Origin: Rhynchopus sp. YZ270_cl-10
Lineage: Eukaryota > Euglenozoa > Diplonemea > Diplonemida > Diplonemidae
Reading direction: 5' to 3'
Length of the DNA stretch: 64,000 bases
Assembly: GCA_964035575.1 (NCBI GenBank)
Contig: OZ037908.1
Coordinates: forward strand, 930,001-994,000
Below, piece by piece: positions 21,408 through 31,915 of the stretch. Numbering within the stretch: position 1 is the first letter of the stretch; each line of letters begins with the position of its first letter. Made by a program: the position numbers and the translations under genes. A model generated the notes under the pieces. That model saw only the letters and a list, made by a program, of their open reading frames with translations, did not search any database and was not told the origin of the DNA.

Positions 21408-22091
21408 ATGAAGATGCCCGCCTGCACCACCGCCACCACCTCCACCTCCTCCTTCATGATCCTTCAGGAGCCTACCCCTGGGTTCGTTTCCCCACATCTG
21501 CTCTCCCTCTCTTTTGGAGGCGGGTCTGCCAGCACCATTTACGTCTCACAGACTGCGTACACCGGGGGGTGGGCGAACCGGACGAAATGCACACTCATCG
21601 TGAACGCACTGTTCTGTGTGATGGCGAAGGGGGGTGGTGGGGAGATCATGACCATCATCCCTTTGACTGACATCATTGCGGTCAATGTGTCGCACAGAAA
21701 GACCTCTGCAAAGGTACACTTCAAGACCGCGCGCTGCAACGACGACTGGCTGTTCACCCTGAGCAACAGCGGGTCACATGCCGACTACGCAGAGGTTCTG
21801 CTCGCATTGGACAAACTCCGGATGCTGTGTATGCCTGCCCCACAGTCGCTCTCCCCCTGGGGTCGTATTGTCCCAAAGGAAGTGCGAAAGCAGACACGTG
21901 GTGCATTCGCCCCGCCACAGCTGCTCGAGGCGTACTCCGCAAAGAAGATTGCGTACCCACGCCGCCTGCACCAAAGTGGCGATGTTGTGCTCAAAATGCA
22001 AAAGGACGAAGAATTGAACGGCTCATTTGACTCAAAGAACTCTACTCTGTCAGATGTTGGTTCGTTCGATGAGGTGGAATTGGTGTGTTGA
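21408..22091 (+). CDS. Single-module PH-like family protein (paralog 1)
   Basis: 227 residues. One copy of the family module spans about residues 44-152: TIYVSQ, a hydrophobic strand pair (CTLIVNALFCVM), IIPLTDIIAVNV, KVHFKTARCNDDWLF, then a helix and the signature ALDKLRMLCMPAPQSLSPWG. The conserved tail APPQLLEAYSAKK..P.R.H..G is at 168-191. Seven or so strands followed by one C-terminal helix suggest a pleckstrin-homology-like fold, but I recognise no named family, so the function is unknown. No signal peptide or membrane helix. The C-terminus is Ser/Asp/Glu-rich. It opens a series of seven same-strand paralogs. CACAG lies 63 nt upstream of the ATG. Confidence 0.8.
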   Translation: MKMPACTTATTSTSSFMILQEPTPGFVSPHLLSLSFGGGSASTIYVSQTAYTGGWANRTKCTLIVNALFCVMAKGGGGEIMTIIPLTDIIAVNVSHRKTSAKVHFKTARCNDDWLFTLSNSGSHADYAEVLLALDKLRMLCMPAPQSLSPWGRIVPKEVRKQTRGAFAPPQLLEAYSAKKIAYPRRLHQSGDVVLKMQKDEELNGSFDSKNSTLSDVGSFDEVELVC

Positions 22092-24640
22092 TGTGTGGAA
22101 TAAATTTATCAAAGAAAAAAGAAATATTTAAAAAGATGGCGAGTGAAGGAAGGCTCAGGTTTCATCTTAAAATTTTTCGATTTCTCGCTGCCAGGGTATT
22201 TTTTTGTTGTTTTTTTTTTCAATTATTCCGTTCCTAACAAAATATTTTGCTTTGTTTTGTTTTTGCTTTGCCCTCAAAGAAAGAAAATGCTTTTTTCCCA
22301 GAGGGCATATCTGACTTCTAAATGGTTGTAACAACTGTGCAACCATTTACTTCCATACTAAATTCTTCATCTTTATTTCCTCTTCCCCGGGTAACACCGT
22401 GTTTTTTTGGTAAATTTGTTGCACCGTGGCTCATGTTTGGAAAATATCCAAAAACAACAAAAACAAAAAAAGAGTTGGAACCAGAAAAACTCCCCAACAC
22501 AGTGCATTACAAAGGCCCCAAAAAAAATGCCACATTATTTTTTACCCACACAGGAACTGCTGTACACAGCAGTTCCCGTGTCTTTCCCATTCTTCCACAA
22601 AAAAGTATCCCCTAGTTCATTTTTGTTTTATTGTGCTTTCATCCTGACAGCTGTGTATTGAGGTCAGCTGGAGAAGGGGTGATTGCGTGAATAACGCTAT
22701 TATTATTTTCTTTGACACTGTGTTTTTGCACCTTTCTCAGGAAGTGGTTTGGGGGGAGGGTGCAGATGTTCAAGAAAACAAAGAAATTGATTTTTTTTGT
22801 TTTGTTTTGTTTTTTTTTCGTGGGAGCTGAAGAACCGACACTATGTCTCTCTATTCAGCCCTACTGCGAAGCGTTTTTATTTGATAAAGGTAAACCACAG
22901 TAGCGAGAGAAGTGGTTCAGCTTTTATTTCGCAAAAATGTTTCGTCATTTTTCTTTTATGTACGTTTCCTTTTTTTTCCTTTTTTTTTGGGAAAAAAAGG
23001 AAGACATAAAATAAACCCCTTTATTGTCTTCTCCCCCACCCTGCATCACCGATTTTTATTTTTTTTTGGAAAAAATGCTTCATTTTTGCTTTTGATCAAA
23101 CCGATCAAACAAAACTGCTTTACCCATTTTTCTTTGTACGAGAGCGTCCAAATACAATTTTGTATTCAGACGACCATTTTAACCTGCAAAACCCTGAAAA
23201 GAAAGATGATTGTGTGTAAAGGAACACCCCGTCATTTTTCTTTTTAAAGTTTTCTTTCCTTCAACAGAATTTAACACTTTTTCCAAAAACAACAAAAAAG
23301 ACCCTCCACCCCCTTTCCCCCCCTGATTGATCATGATTCACACACAAAAAAAAAAAAAAAGCAAATGAGAGACAAGAGAGGGGGAACAACAGAGCATTCA
23401 TTTCTACAAAATCACGTCTCCGTCTTTATCTCCCACTTTTTCTTTGCTGAAAGTGTACTTAATTATTATTCACACAGCATTTTGAAGTGATTGTGGGTAC
23501 TTTACATTTTTTTTTTTGTCTTTTTACCTTTTTTCCACTAGCAGAAATCATGCACTATGGAAAAAAAACTTTTTTAAAATGGAGTAACTGTTGGTAACAG
23601 AAAAATATGCTCATTTTTTCCCCCCTGATTATTTCTCATTTGAATAAAAAAAGCGATTTTTTTTTTCCGATTTGAAACACAACTTTCCATCCTTTTAGGG
23701 TGCCAGAAACTATGTTACTCTGTGGGATGGTGTTGTGTTTAAAAAAAAAGATCATTTTTTTTTGGTTTGTTTAATTTTAATTTGTCAGACCCTAGTTACT
23801 CCAAGGTGAGTACGTAGGAGGCTCGACACAGCAAAAAAGAAAAAAGGGGTTGTTTGCACAAAAAGCCCTCAATTGTCCCATTTCGTTGGGAAAGAGTTTT
23901 ATCTGATTTTTTTTTTGTCATTTCACACAGACTCGAATCTGAGTCTTGATGAATTCCAAATTTTGAAAAGAAAAAAAAAATCTGGGGCAAAAATAACCTC
24001 GCTATTTTTTCTTTTTTTTGTACTGCATTTCCACAAATATAACACAAATAATGCGCCAACACAGCCTCACTCTTTTTTTAGAAAACATACTAGAGGGAAT
24101 GGGACGTGCTAGGATCCCCCACAAAGGATTTAACCCCATTTCGCCCGATTTCACCCGATTTCACCGGGGGGGTGGGGCACGCCCCAAGGGAGTGAAAAAT
24201 TGCTTGAATTCCTGCAGTTTCCTCCCTTTTTTTTCCCTCTCATAAATTTCTCTTTTTTTCTCCGTTGCTCTCGTTATCATTAAAACGTTTTTAACGTTTT
24301 CCTTTTGACGTTTTTTTCCCCCTTCTTTTTTTCCCATGCCGATAGCCGGCATTTTTTTTTTTCTTTTCCGTTTTTTTAATTCCCTTCCTCTTTCGGATTT
24401 TGTGAAGGGAAAAAAAAAAAATGCGAATAGCTATCTATCCTCATCCAGCCAAAAGGTATTCTTTTTAATCCCTTCCTCCTCCCTCGCCCACACTGCCAAA
24501 CGGTCAGAAGACCTCAACTAGACCCTACCTCACAAGCCTAATTACCCTGTGTTGGGGAGGCCCGTGGTTCTCGGCGAGTAGTCGTTTTCTAGCTTTTCGG
24601 AGAAAAATCACAACAAGTCACAGTATCTCCAATGCTCCGT
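22092..24640. other. AT-rich spacer, no gene recognised
   Basis: Long homopolymer-rich stretch without a credible gene. Visible structures are hairpins TAAATGGTTG/CAACCATTTA (22319-22349) and GGAACTGCTG/CAGCAGTTCC (about 22553-22576), an H3-like GTTTCATCTTAAAATTTTT (about 22158), and GCCGATAGCCGGC at about 24337. Confidence 0.4.
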
Positions 24641-24659
24641 TCATCTGAAGCAGGGAGTA

Positions 24660-24785
24660 GAGCTTATGAGGTGTGAATCTCTAAATAGATGGTAGGTGGA
24701 GTCCACCCTTGTACACCCGGTCATAGCAAAAGGTACACTACTCACGAGGCGGGCTGTTGTATTTCAAGTCAAACCCTTTTCTTTT
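24660..24785. repeat. H4 hairpin module
   Basis: GTACACCCGGTCATAGCAAA, AGGTACACT, CACGAGGCGGGC and TATTTCAAGTCAAACC in order. A close copy is at 24945-25075, so the module is tandemly duplicated here, with CCACACGGCGAAACGG and CACAGTATCTCC-type spacer also partly repeated. Confidence 0.6.
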
Positions 24786-24944
24786 CCCTGGCCAAATTAG
24801 CGACTCAGGGTGCTCCTCTATAGCCTCTCCCACACGGCGAAACGGGCAGAGGACCCCAACCGGACCCTACATCACCCAGTATTCATGTCCCTGTTCGCAA
24901 TGCTCCCCGTTCATCTGGCTGATAGGTAGAAGTGGGAGTACAGA

Positions 24945-25075
24945 TGCAACCACGAAATGGATTGTAGGACTGCATGGTTGGGTTGTCCACCCCCTTGTAC
25001 ACCCGGTCATACCAAAAGGTACACTGTTCACGAGGCGCGCTTTTCTATTTCAAGTCAAACCCCTTTTTTTTCTCT
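24945..25075. repeat. H4 hairpin module, second copy
   Basis: Preceded by GTAGGACTGCATGGTTGGGT and carrying CGGTCATACCAAAAGGTACA, GTTCACGAGGCGCGC and ATTTCAAGTCAAACC followed by a T-run. Relatives are at 15495, 40522 and 56452. Confidence 0.6.
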
Positions 25076-25132
25076 CCCTCTCTCTTGATCCCCCTCACAC
25101 AGATTTCAAATCTTCCCCCCCAAAAAATAAAT

Positions 25133-25822
25133 ATGGTACACACCACCCCCACTCCCACCCCTATCTCTTCTTCCCTCCGCGCACTTCTCCTCGATGAACC
25201 CGCTGTCGGGGATATGACCGGGAGATTGAGCCCCTCCTTTCAGGGCACCAAAACCTATGTGTCGCAGGTTGTGTACAATTTGAACGCTTCTTCTCTGTCT
25301 TTGGGGAGTTTTTGGCCGAAGAAGGCGCGGTGTGTGTTGGTGGTGAACGGACTGTTCTGTTTGTTAATCTGCCGGACCAGCAAGGCGGTGAAAGGGATGA
25401 TCCCTTTGGTAGACATCATGGCGATCAATGTCACTATCACCTCCACCACCACGACAGTCCACTTTGCCACCTCCACAGCATACCCCGACTGGCATTTCCA
25501 AATGACCCCAGAAGGCTCCCACCACAGCAACTACGACGACATTCTCCTCACCCTAGACAAACTCCGGCTTCTCTGTCTTCATGACCCCATATCGCTCCGC
25601 CCCTGGGGGCCGATCGTGAAGAAGACTGTTGGAAGGGGAGGGGGAGGAGGAGGAGGCGGGCGGAAGGCAGCAGCCCTACTGACCCCACCGCAGCTGCTCG
25701 CAGGCTACCGTTCGAAGAAGATGCGGATGCCGAAGAGGGTGCACAGAGTGGGGGCGACTGTGCTGCTGAGGGAAGGGGAGGCGATGGAGGTAGGGGGAGA
25801 AGAGGTCCACCTCTTGTCGTGA
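25133..25822 (+). CDS. Single-module PH-like family protein (paralog 2)
   Basis: 229 residues from the ATG at 25133, chosen because CACACAG (AG at 25101-25102) after a pyrimidine tract marks a likely mRNA 5' splice point; the frame is open further upstream. The module spans about residues 40-160: TYVSQVVYNL, CVLVVNGLFCLL, MIPLVDIMAINV, TVHFATSTAYPDWHF, then LDKLRLLCLHDPISLRPWG. A Gly run (169-176) separates it from the shared tail TPPQLLAGYRSKKMRMPKRV. It is closest in build to the neighbour at 21408. Function unknown; cytosolic by sequence. Confidence 0.8.
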   Translation: MVHTTPTPTPISSSLRALLLDEPAVGDMTGRLSPSFQGTKTYVSQVVYNLNASSLSLGSFWPKKARCVLVVNGLFCLLICRTSKAVKGMIPLVDIMAINVTITSTTTTVHFATSTAYPDWHFQMTPEGSHHSNYDDILLTLDKLRLLCLHDPISLRPWGPIVKKTVGRGGGGGGGGRKAAALLTPPQLLAGYRSKKMRMPKRVHRVGATVLLREGEAMEVGGEEVHLLS

Positions 25823-25928
25823 ATCTAAAAGTGTACAATGTCCTGGACAAAAAGTGAAAGTTTACGATGTGTATCCCTGAGAAGTGATACAATACGGGGT
25901 ACACTGTGCTGGACAAAAAAGAGAGAAA

Positions 25929-25985
25929 AGTGGTGATTGCACACAACCCCGAGGCAACTACACTACTCCAACAATTTATCAAAAA
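25929..25985. repeat. H2 hairpin module
   Basis: AGTGGTGATTG ... CCCCGAGGCAACTACACTAC then TCCAACAATTT, about 105 nt after the stop of the gene at 25133; a shortened copy. Confidence 0.5.
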
Positions 25986-26102
25986 AAGCAACTCTGTCGT
26001 ATATCTGGTAAGTGCTTCTTCGAAGATCAATAAAAAAAATTCCCCTTTTTTCTCTTCTAATTAGGGAATGTTTTACCACCGTTTTGTTTCTTGGTTCTTA
26101 AT

Positions 26103-27356
26103 GGTGTGGCTAAATCCAGTACAAAAACAGCACAAAACAATCACAAAAGAAGTACAAAAATTACACTTTATTTTGGGGGTGTTTTTCGCGAAAAATTATT
26201 TCCCTGTATAAACTTTTTGGGGGTCGGGGGGAAAATTTTTTTTGGCCTACAAAAAATTGGAGAATTTTTTTATCTTCTACGGGAGTCCGTGCGTGCTGTG
26301 CTGGGGTCACTTTGCGCTGAGAACTGAGTATTTTTGACCTAAAATGCATGCATCAGTTTTTACAGGGCATTTTCAGGTTTAGTGTAAAATATGGTCACCC
26401 CAAATATGAAATGGGAATTGCTTCGTAACTTGTACACGCAGAACTTGAAAACCCAGTAATTATGCCACCATAGTTGTCCACATTCACTCATCACAACGGT
26501 GCGATTATTTTGTGTCTGGTTACACCCTCACATTTAGGCAATTTTGGTCAGTACTTGACCACTGAGGGTAAAGTGCAAAGTAAACGTGGGGGCAGTTTGC
26601 ATAGCTGCGAACTTTGCTGCATGTTGTGACCCACCATTTTACGGACGGAACTCGTAGAGCCCAATGAGGAGTGAGAAAGAAGGATATGGCCAACGAAAAA
26701 AGTAGCGTACCGTGCGCCTGCGGCGCAAGATTGCAACCCACCCTTTCCCATGACATAGTTCAGCAGCACAAATGTGCAAGTATAAGCGCATTTTTTTGAA
26801 ATGTTGCGCACCTGGCTTCGCCAGAAACTTTCGTTATAACAAAATACTAGGTAAAATTTACGGAACTGACGATAATTACCAACGACAGTGCCAATTTATG
26901 TCGACATTTTTCAGAAATGTTGCGTACCGTGGCTTCGCCATGAACTTTTGGGTGCCATGACTTGGGGCGATTGGGAAAGTACGAATTGGTACCAAAAATT
27001 AAAAAAAACCCCCTTTTTTGGGTATACCGACCCTCCCCCGTGAAATTGTCCCCCCCCAAAAATCGGTATTTTGCCCCGACGGACAATTTCAAGGCAGGGG
27101 GGGACAATTTCAAGGGAGTCGCGGGGACAACCTTTGCTCTCCCTTCTTCACACCAAGACGGCCACCCCTACAGTACGAGAAATTGTCCCCCCTTTTTGCC
27201 GTACGTGACATTGTCCCCCCCTCACTTTTTCCCCCAGGGGGGACAATTTCAAGGGGGTCGGAGGGGGGGGGGGACAATTTCACGGGGGAGGGTCGGTACA
27301 AAAAAAAAAATACAAAAGTACAAAAATTACACTTTATTTTTGGAGTTAGCCACACC
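26103..27356. mobile_element. Composite TIR element with GGTGTGGC ends
   Basis: Inverted ends GGTGTGGCTAA and TTAGCCACACC are about 1.25 kb apart. Just inside, a 26-bp sequence (AGTACAAAAATTACACTTTA...) is repeated directly at 26151 and 27318, suggesting a later insertion of about 1.1 kb. Within that lies a 274-bp element at 27025. The interior near 26600-26760 matches 39380-39570 in inverse orientation (ACGGACGG, GCGCCTGCGGCGCAAG words). No protein is recognisable. Confidence 0.6.
27025..27298. mobile_element. 274-bp TIR element built of GGGGACAATTTC words
   Basis: The ends TACCGACCCTCCCCCGTGAA and its inverse are nearly perfect. The interior repeats GGGGGGACAATTTCA in both orientations about seven times, so many alternative hairpins are possible. 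Confidence 0.8.
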
Positions 27357-27825
27357 ATCTTATGAAACCCCCCCTTTTTTTTTTTTTTTTTCGTTTTTTG
27401 ATGTGACTGTAATGTGAATCTCATTCGTTCATCGATTTTTTCCCCCACTCTTTCCCTCTCTCCCTTAGCATGGTTAGAGTGCAGAGCAGCAAGGGGGGTA
27501 ATTTTCTGTCGAGTTCTATTGAGAGAATTACCCGCATTGGTATTTTAACATAAAAATTCTTCACTGAAATCTAACCTTTTTATATATTTTTTGCATGATT
27601 CAGGGTCGCCAAGATTTGGGGTATTGGCGAAAAAAACCCTGTACTTATTAAATTCTTGAAAATTAGGAAATTATACTTCGAAAAAAACGCCTTGTTTATC
27701 TTGTTGTTGTGTTCTTTTTCTCTTTTTTTTCTGACACCTCATCACGGCACTTCAGTGGTGAGGGGGGGGGAAAAGGAAAAAAAAAAAAATACACAGGAAA
27801 TCTTTTTGTTTTGTTTTTTTTTTAC

Positions 27826-27945
27826 GCGCACTACTTTGTGAAGCGGAAAGTGTCATGTCGTTCACCTCACCCCAAATAATCTGTATGTGGAAGCGTCAAT
27901 GCATCACAACAAGAAAAGGGGTGAGGGAACGACAAAGTGACATTT
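27826..27945. repeat. H6 long hairpin
   Basis: GTGTCATGTCGTTCACCTCA pairs with GGTGAGGGAACGACA plus AAGTGACA about 50 nt later. A related copy with a longer loop is at 30741-30910. Confidence 0.6.
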
Positions 27946-28496
27946 TCTCTCTTCACACGGCGCTTGCACACTATTAACTTCACTTTTATCTTGGACTTAT
28001 AATATTCTGGAAGAAAAAAAAGGTCGAATTTCCATATTTTTTTTCCCCTTCAAAAAGGAACAGGGTGTCTGTGATACCCCTTCAATGCTTTCTGTTCTCC
28101 GGAATGAAAGCAAACAAATGAATCTAATTTTTTAAAAAGGCGGGAGCCTTTTCATCTTACTATACCCACTTCTTTTTTTTTTTGACTTCTTCTCTTTGTG
28201 CACTTGTCGTTGTGTGTGTTTTTTTTTTTTTTTTTTTTTGCTTTGCAGACTTTAGCACATGTTTCCTCCGACATCGTTCTCTGTAGAATTCTGCTTTGGG
28301 TATTCCCTCCGTTTGACTCTGCGTTAAACCCTACTGTCAATATTTTGGGGGGATTTTTTTCCCATGTATTTTAAATTTTCACCGCAGATTGTACAACGAA
28401 TTGTTGTCGCATGAAATCTGTCTTTCCTTTTTGTCTGTCGTTTGCAGAACACAATATTATAGATGTGTACAAAGAGAAAAAGCGTTTTTTTTGAAA

Positions 28497-28545
28497 AGTG
28501 GAGTTCATCCTCGGGTGTCTACACTAATACAACCAAGTTTTCAGA
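28497..28545. repeat. H1 hairpin module
   Basis: AGTGGAGTTCATCCTCGGGT, GTCTACACTAATACAACCAA, then a TTTTC run; almost identical to 15006-15055. Confidence 0.6.
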
Positions 28546-28614
28546 AAAAGGAAAAAAAAAAAAGTCGATATAATCAAGAATCCGACTATTTGTGTGACTT
28601 TTTTTTTTTTTGGA

Positions 28615-28690
28615 AAGTGGAGGATACGATTGTGGTAACACAATAGGTCGCTACACTAATCCAAATTTTTTGTTACATTTTTTTTTCAAA
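28615..28690. repeat. Variant H2 hairpin module
   Basis: AGTGGAGGATACGATTGTGG, TAACACAATAGGTCGC, TACACTAATCCAAA then T-runs. Inside, ATTGTG and CACAAT form a second hairpin. Confidence 0.5.
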
Positions 28691-29171
28691 AAAAAAAAAA
28701 AAAAAAATGCACACTTTTTGTCAGGCTTTTTTCTAAATCAGGTATTGATATTGGGGTTTTGAAAAAATAAAATGTGCGCACTTTATTTCCCGGCTATAAG
28801 GTCCCACCCAGCGCACTTTTTTTACTAGGTAGAAGGTAGGTGGGTTTCTTAGGGATAAAGTGGCCGAGAAAAAAAAATGGTGGTCGTCATGTCCTCAAAC
28901 TGTCCAAAAACAACATTTTTGAAGAAAAAAATAACACAGTTCTATTTTTCCTCCGCCTGCAAGCTGGGACCCCTGGCAGACCCTGATTCCAGGGTGTCGC
29001 GAGTACCCCTTTTTGCCTTAGCAAAACACGTGTATCTTAAGGGTTCTACAGGGTTCTACAGGCAAAACAGGCGTTTTGGCCAAAAACTCGGTTCTTCAGG
29101 CAGGTAACCGGGTTTCCGGCTTGGGAAACGTGCCAGCGAGCTGTGAGAACCATGCATGGGCCACACACGGT

Positions 29172-29530
29172 ACGAGTTGCAGCAGCCCACCGATGGTGGG
29201 CTGCGTTTGGTAACCACACGTTACGGTTAACGCGTGTATCGCATATACATAGCGTTGTGTGTATCGTATACGAAGACCGTTGTGTGCAACGCATGTGTAG
29301 ACCGTTCCGTTATCAACCACACGAGCCTGCAAGAGTGTTTCCGCGGCGCTAGGACGCCGTTGTCGCTGCCCACCGAAGGTGGGCAGCGCTTGGTAACCAC
29401 ACGTTGCCGTTAACGCGTGTATCGCTTATACAGAGCGTTGTGTGTATCGTATACGAAGACCGTTGTGTGCAACGCATGTGTAGACCGTTTCGTTATCATA
29501 ACCACACGAACCAGCGAAGTGTCACAGCGG
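29172..29530. repeat. Palindrome-rich tandem duplication, about 190-bp unit
   Basis: Two units (about 29172-29340 and 29362-29530) share GGTAACCACACGTT, GTTAACGCGTGTATCGC, GTATCGTATACGAAGACCGT and GTGTGCAACGCATGTGTAGA. Each opens with a hairpin: GCAGCCCACC/GGTGGGCTGC in unit 1, CTGCCCACC/GGTGGGCAG in unit 2. The loop differs and the arms covary, suggesting selection or a mutational process preserving the stem. Confidence 0.75.
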
Positions 29531-30267
29531 CGCAGGTGTTGCGTACACGCGATGGCGTTAAACCCGTAGCATGCTTCACGTGCACACGAACCGGCGAAGT
29601 GTTTTCGAGACCGTCACCCTAAATTCAACTACTCAAAAAAATGTCCATTTTTCCAAAATGACCCCACCACATGCCGGGATCGGCTCGGAAATGCGACAAA
29701 ACGCACTTTCAGGGGGGGGGGGAACGCACTTTTTTTGGGGGAAAATGCACAGGTATGTTGCGCACTTTTTTTACTATTGATTTTCGGTTTTTGGGAAATT
29801 TTGGACCCGATTTAGAAAAAAGCCTGCTTTTTGTGCAACCCCCTTATTTTTGTTTAGATTCGCTGAGTTCGCGAGGTCGTGTAAGGTCGACCTCTCTTTT
29901 AAAACTTAAGGCGAATCAATGCAGGGGGGAAAACATTTTGCATCTTCTTCTCTTGACTACAAGGGGCACGATCTTTTTTCGATCACGAATTTTGTGAAAA
30001 AAAACCGTGCTATTTTTTTTTCTTTACAAATGACTGGTGTTGGTTCTTTTATTGTGTGCCAACCAGCCCCCCTTTCCTAATCGCTAGCTTATTTGTGTGT
30101 GTGAAAAAAGACAAATTTGAAGGTTAGCATATTTATTCAACACTGAATCCTTTTTTTCCTCCCCAAACCCCCTCCCTTAAACCCATTTTTTTTACCGAAG
30201 AAATAACCTCTGTGAGCCTTTTATTGAAGCAGTCCTGAGGAAACCTTCGGAGTGAATAATATATTAT

Positions 30268-30398
30268 GATAACGTGCACGAGAGGTACATTCATATTTTC
30301 TTCTTCCCCCCAGTTCACCCAGTTTCCCCCACTTTCTTTTCTTTTTCAAGGTGACTAAGCACGAGAGGCTTAGGTTCATCTTATAAATTTTTCTTTTA
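30268..30398. repeat. Pair of H3 hairpin modules
   Basis: GTGCACGAGAGGTACATTCA at about 30274 and TAAGCACGAGAGGCTTAGGT with TCATCTTATAAATTTTTC at about 30357. In the second, TAAGC pairs with GCTTA around the constant ACGAGAG loop; in the first, GTGCACGAG...GTAC is a weaker version. Confidence 0.55.
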
Positions 30399-30740
30399 AC
30401 TGGCCGGGGCAATACATTATGTCCCCTGCATGACAACCTCCCCTCGTGGTAACCGTGTGCATGCCAATGAAGTGCTCTCTCTGGGGGTTTTCGATAACCC
30501 ACGGGGAACCAGTCCACTTACGCTGTACTGTTGTTAAATCCGAAGAAAATAACGCAGCCGAAGTTTATTACTCCCCAGTAAAAAAAAAATATTGTGCATA
30601 ATTTTTTTGCGTCACGTCGGGTGTACGGTGAAGGGCGTTTTTTTGCACAACTTTTCAAACTTCTCTTTTTTCCTTTTTCAACTGGGATACGAAAACAAAG
30701 CCCCTCCCCCTTCCCCCTTCATCTTCCCCCACAATTTAGT
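30399..30740. other. Spacer, no gene recognised
   Basis: It contains a hairpin core GGGGGTTTTCGATAACCC (about 30486) related to that at the LINE 3' end, so it may be a relic of the same LINE tail. Otherwise AT-rich. Confidence 0.3.
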
Positions 30741-30910
30741 TTTTACGCACACTACTTTGTGAGCGGGAAGTGTCACGTCGTTCACCTTACCCCAACCATG
30801 CTCCGCAACACCACCCAACAGGTGATTTTTAGTGTGTGTGGAAGCGTCAAACGCATCAAACAACTATAAGAAGGGGGGTGAGGGAACGACAACACTTTAA
30901 GTGACACTTT
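30741..30910. repeat. H6 long hairpin, second copy
   Basis: AGTGTCACGTCGTTCACCTT pairs with GGGTGAGGGAACGACA and AAGTGACACTTTTT at the far side. The loop carries GTGTGTGTGGAAGCGTCAAA, also seen in shorter form in the copy at 27826. Confidence 0.6.
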
Positions 30911-31002
30911 TTTCTCTCCCACCTACGGCTACACAACTCTTCAATAACACCATACTTTTTATTCTAAAAAACCACACAGATTCTCCCCCCCCTCTTTCCA
31001 TC

Positions 31003-31695
31003 ATGGAGTTAATCGAACCCGTCCCTTCCAAGGCAAACATTCCGTCTCCGCTGAACGAAAAGGAGGTGGTTGTTCTCATGCCCATTCTCAAGGTCCACTC
31101 CACTGGAGGAACACAACGCCGTGTTCTCGCTGCCACTGCGCAATTTCTGTTTCAAACGAACCGCAATGATGAGCGCATGAAGGCGATGATGCCTATAACT
31201 GCGATGCGCGCTATCGACATTCATCCTACGAGCAACCTTGTACGCATCACCAGCGATGCTGCTGAATCACGCGACTGGATTTTCTTCCCCGACGGTGCCG
31301 AGGCAAGCGCACAGCTCCAATCTGCGCTTGCTGCGCTTGACCAACTCAGAATGCTCTGCATGCCCGAACCCTCCTCCCTCTCCCCCTGGGGCATCCTTCC
31401 CACCAACGTAACCTCAAGCATCGCAAGCCCCAAACGCCCAAGCAACCTAAAACCAATCGACATCCTACAACAATATAAAACCGGCGCGCTCCGCTCGCCT
31501 CACCGTTGCCACACCCCAGGGACGATTATTCCGATCAAAAAAAACACAATATCCGTCTCACCCATAGTACCCCCAGCATCAGCGCCAGGTCTGCCGCCGC
31601 CTGCACTGCCGCACGCAACAGCAGTGGTGATGCAAAGACCGATGAGAAGAGGTATCCGCCCGAGTGGGTCTAGGGTCTTAGCGGTGGAGGTGTGA
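31003..31695 (+). CDS. Single-module PH-like family protein (paralog 3, diverged)
   Basis: 230 residues from ATG 31003, 23 nt after an ACCACACAG acceptor (AG 30978-30979). The module (about residues 20-130) is the most diverged: VVVLMPILKV, RRVLAATAQFLF, MMPITAMRAIDI, LVRITSDAAESRDWIFF, then ALAALDQLRMLCMPEPSSLS and PWG. The tail LKPIDILQQYKTGALRSPHR with H.PGTIIP follows, then a Pro/Ala-rich and basic end. Its lysine-rich N-terminal loop is absent from the others. Function unknown. The H6 hairpin ends about 90 nt before its start. Confidence 0.75.
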   Translation: MELIEPVPSKANIPSPLNEKEVVVLMPILKVHSTGGTQRRVLAATAQFLFQTNRNDERMKAMMPITAMRAIDIHPTSNLVRITSDAAESRDWIFFPDGAEASAQLQSALAALDQLRMLCMPEPSSLSPWGILPTNVTSSIASPKRPSNLKPIDILQQYKTGALRSPHRCHTPGTIIPIKKNTISVSPIVPPASAPGLPPPALPHATAVVMQRPMRRGIRPSGSRVLAVEV

Positions 31696-31707
31696 ATGGA
31701 GGGGGGT

Positions 31708-31915
31708 GGTGATGTTACTAAGGTTTTTGGTGATTTGACATGCTTCACCATGCCATATGACATGGTGTGGCTGGGGTGCTATTTTTATGCTACTTTGTGC
31801 TATTTTCTGCTATTTTGGGGTCGTCGGCCACACCACATGGCATGTTATGTTTAAAGCATGTCATGAAACATGTCATATAACATGTCATATCACCAACAAC
31901 CTTAGTAACATCACC
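31708..31915. mobile_element. TIR element with a smaller GGTGTGGC element nested inside
   Basis: The outer arms GGTGATGTTACTAAGG and CCTTAGTAACATCACC, with TTTTTGGTGAT partly matching, lie 13 nt after the stop of the gene at 31003, so inside its likely 3' UTR. A GGTGTGGC element sits near the middle. Confidence 0.8.
31764..31834. mobile_element. 71-bp GGTGTGGC element (nested copy)
   Basis: GGTGTGGC ... GCCACACC with GTGCTATTTT-type repeats and TCGTCGGCCACACC. It is the inverse of the copies at 49615 and 53218. Confidence 0.8.

Larger units (their letters stand above)
27357..29090. other. Spacer with hairpin modules, no gene recognised
   Basis: It contains the H6 hairpin (27826-27945), an H5-like end (GCGCTTGCACACTATTAACT at about 27959), T-runs, an H1 module (28497-28545) and a variant H2 (28615-28690). 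Confidence 0.4.
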
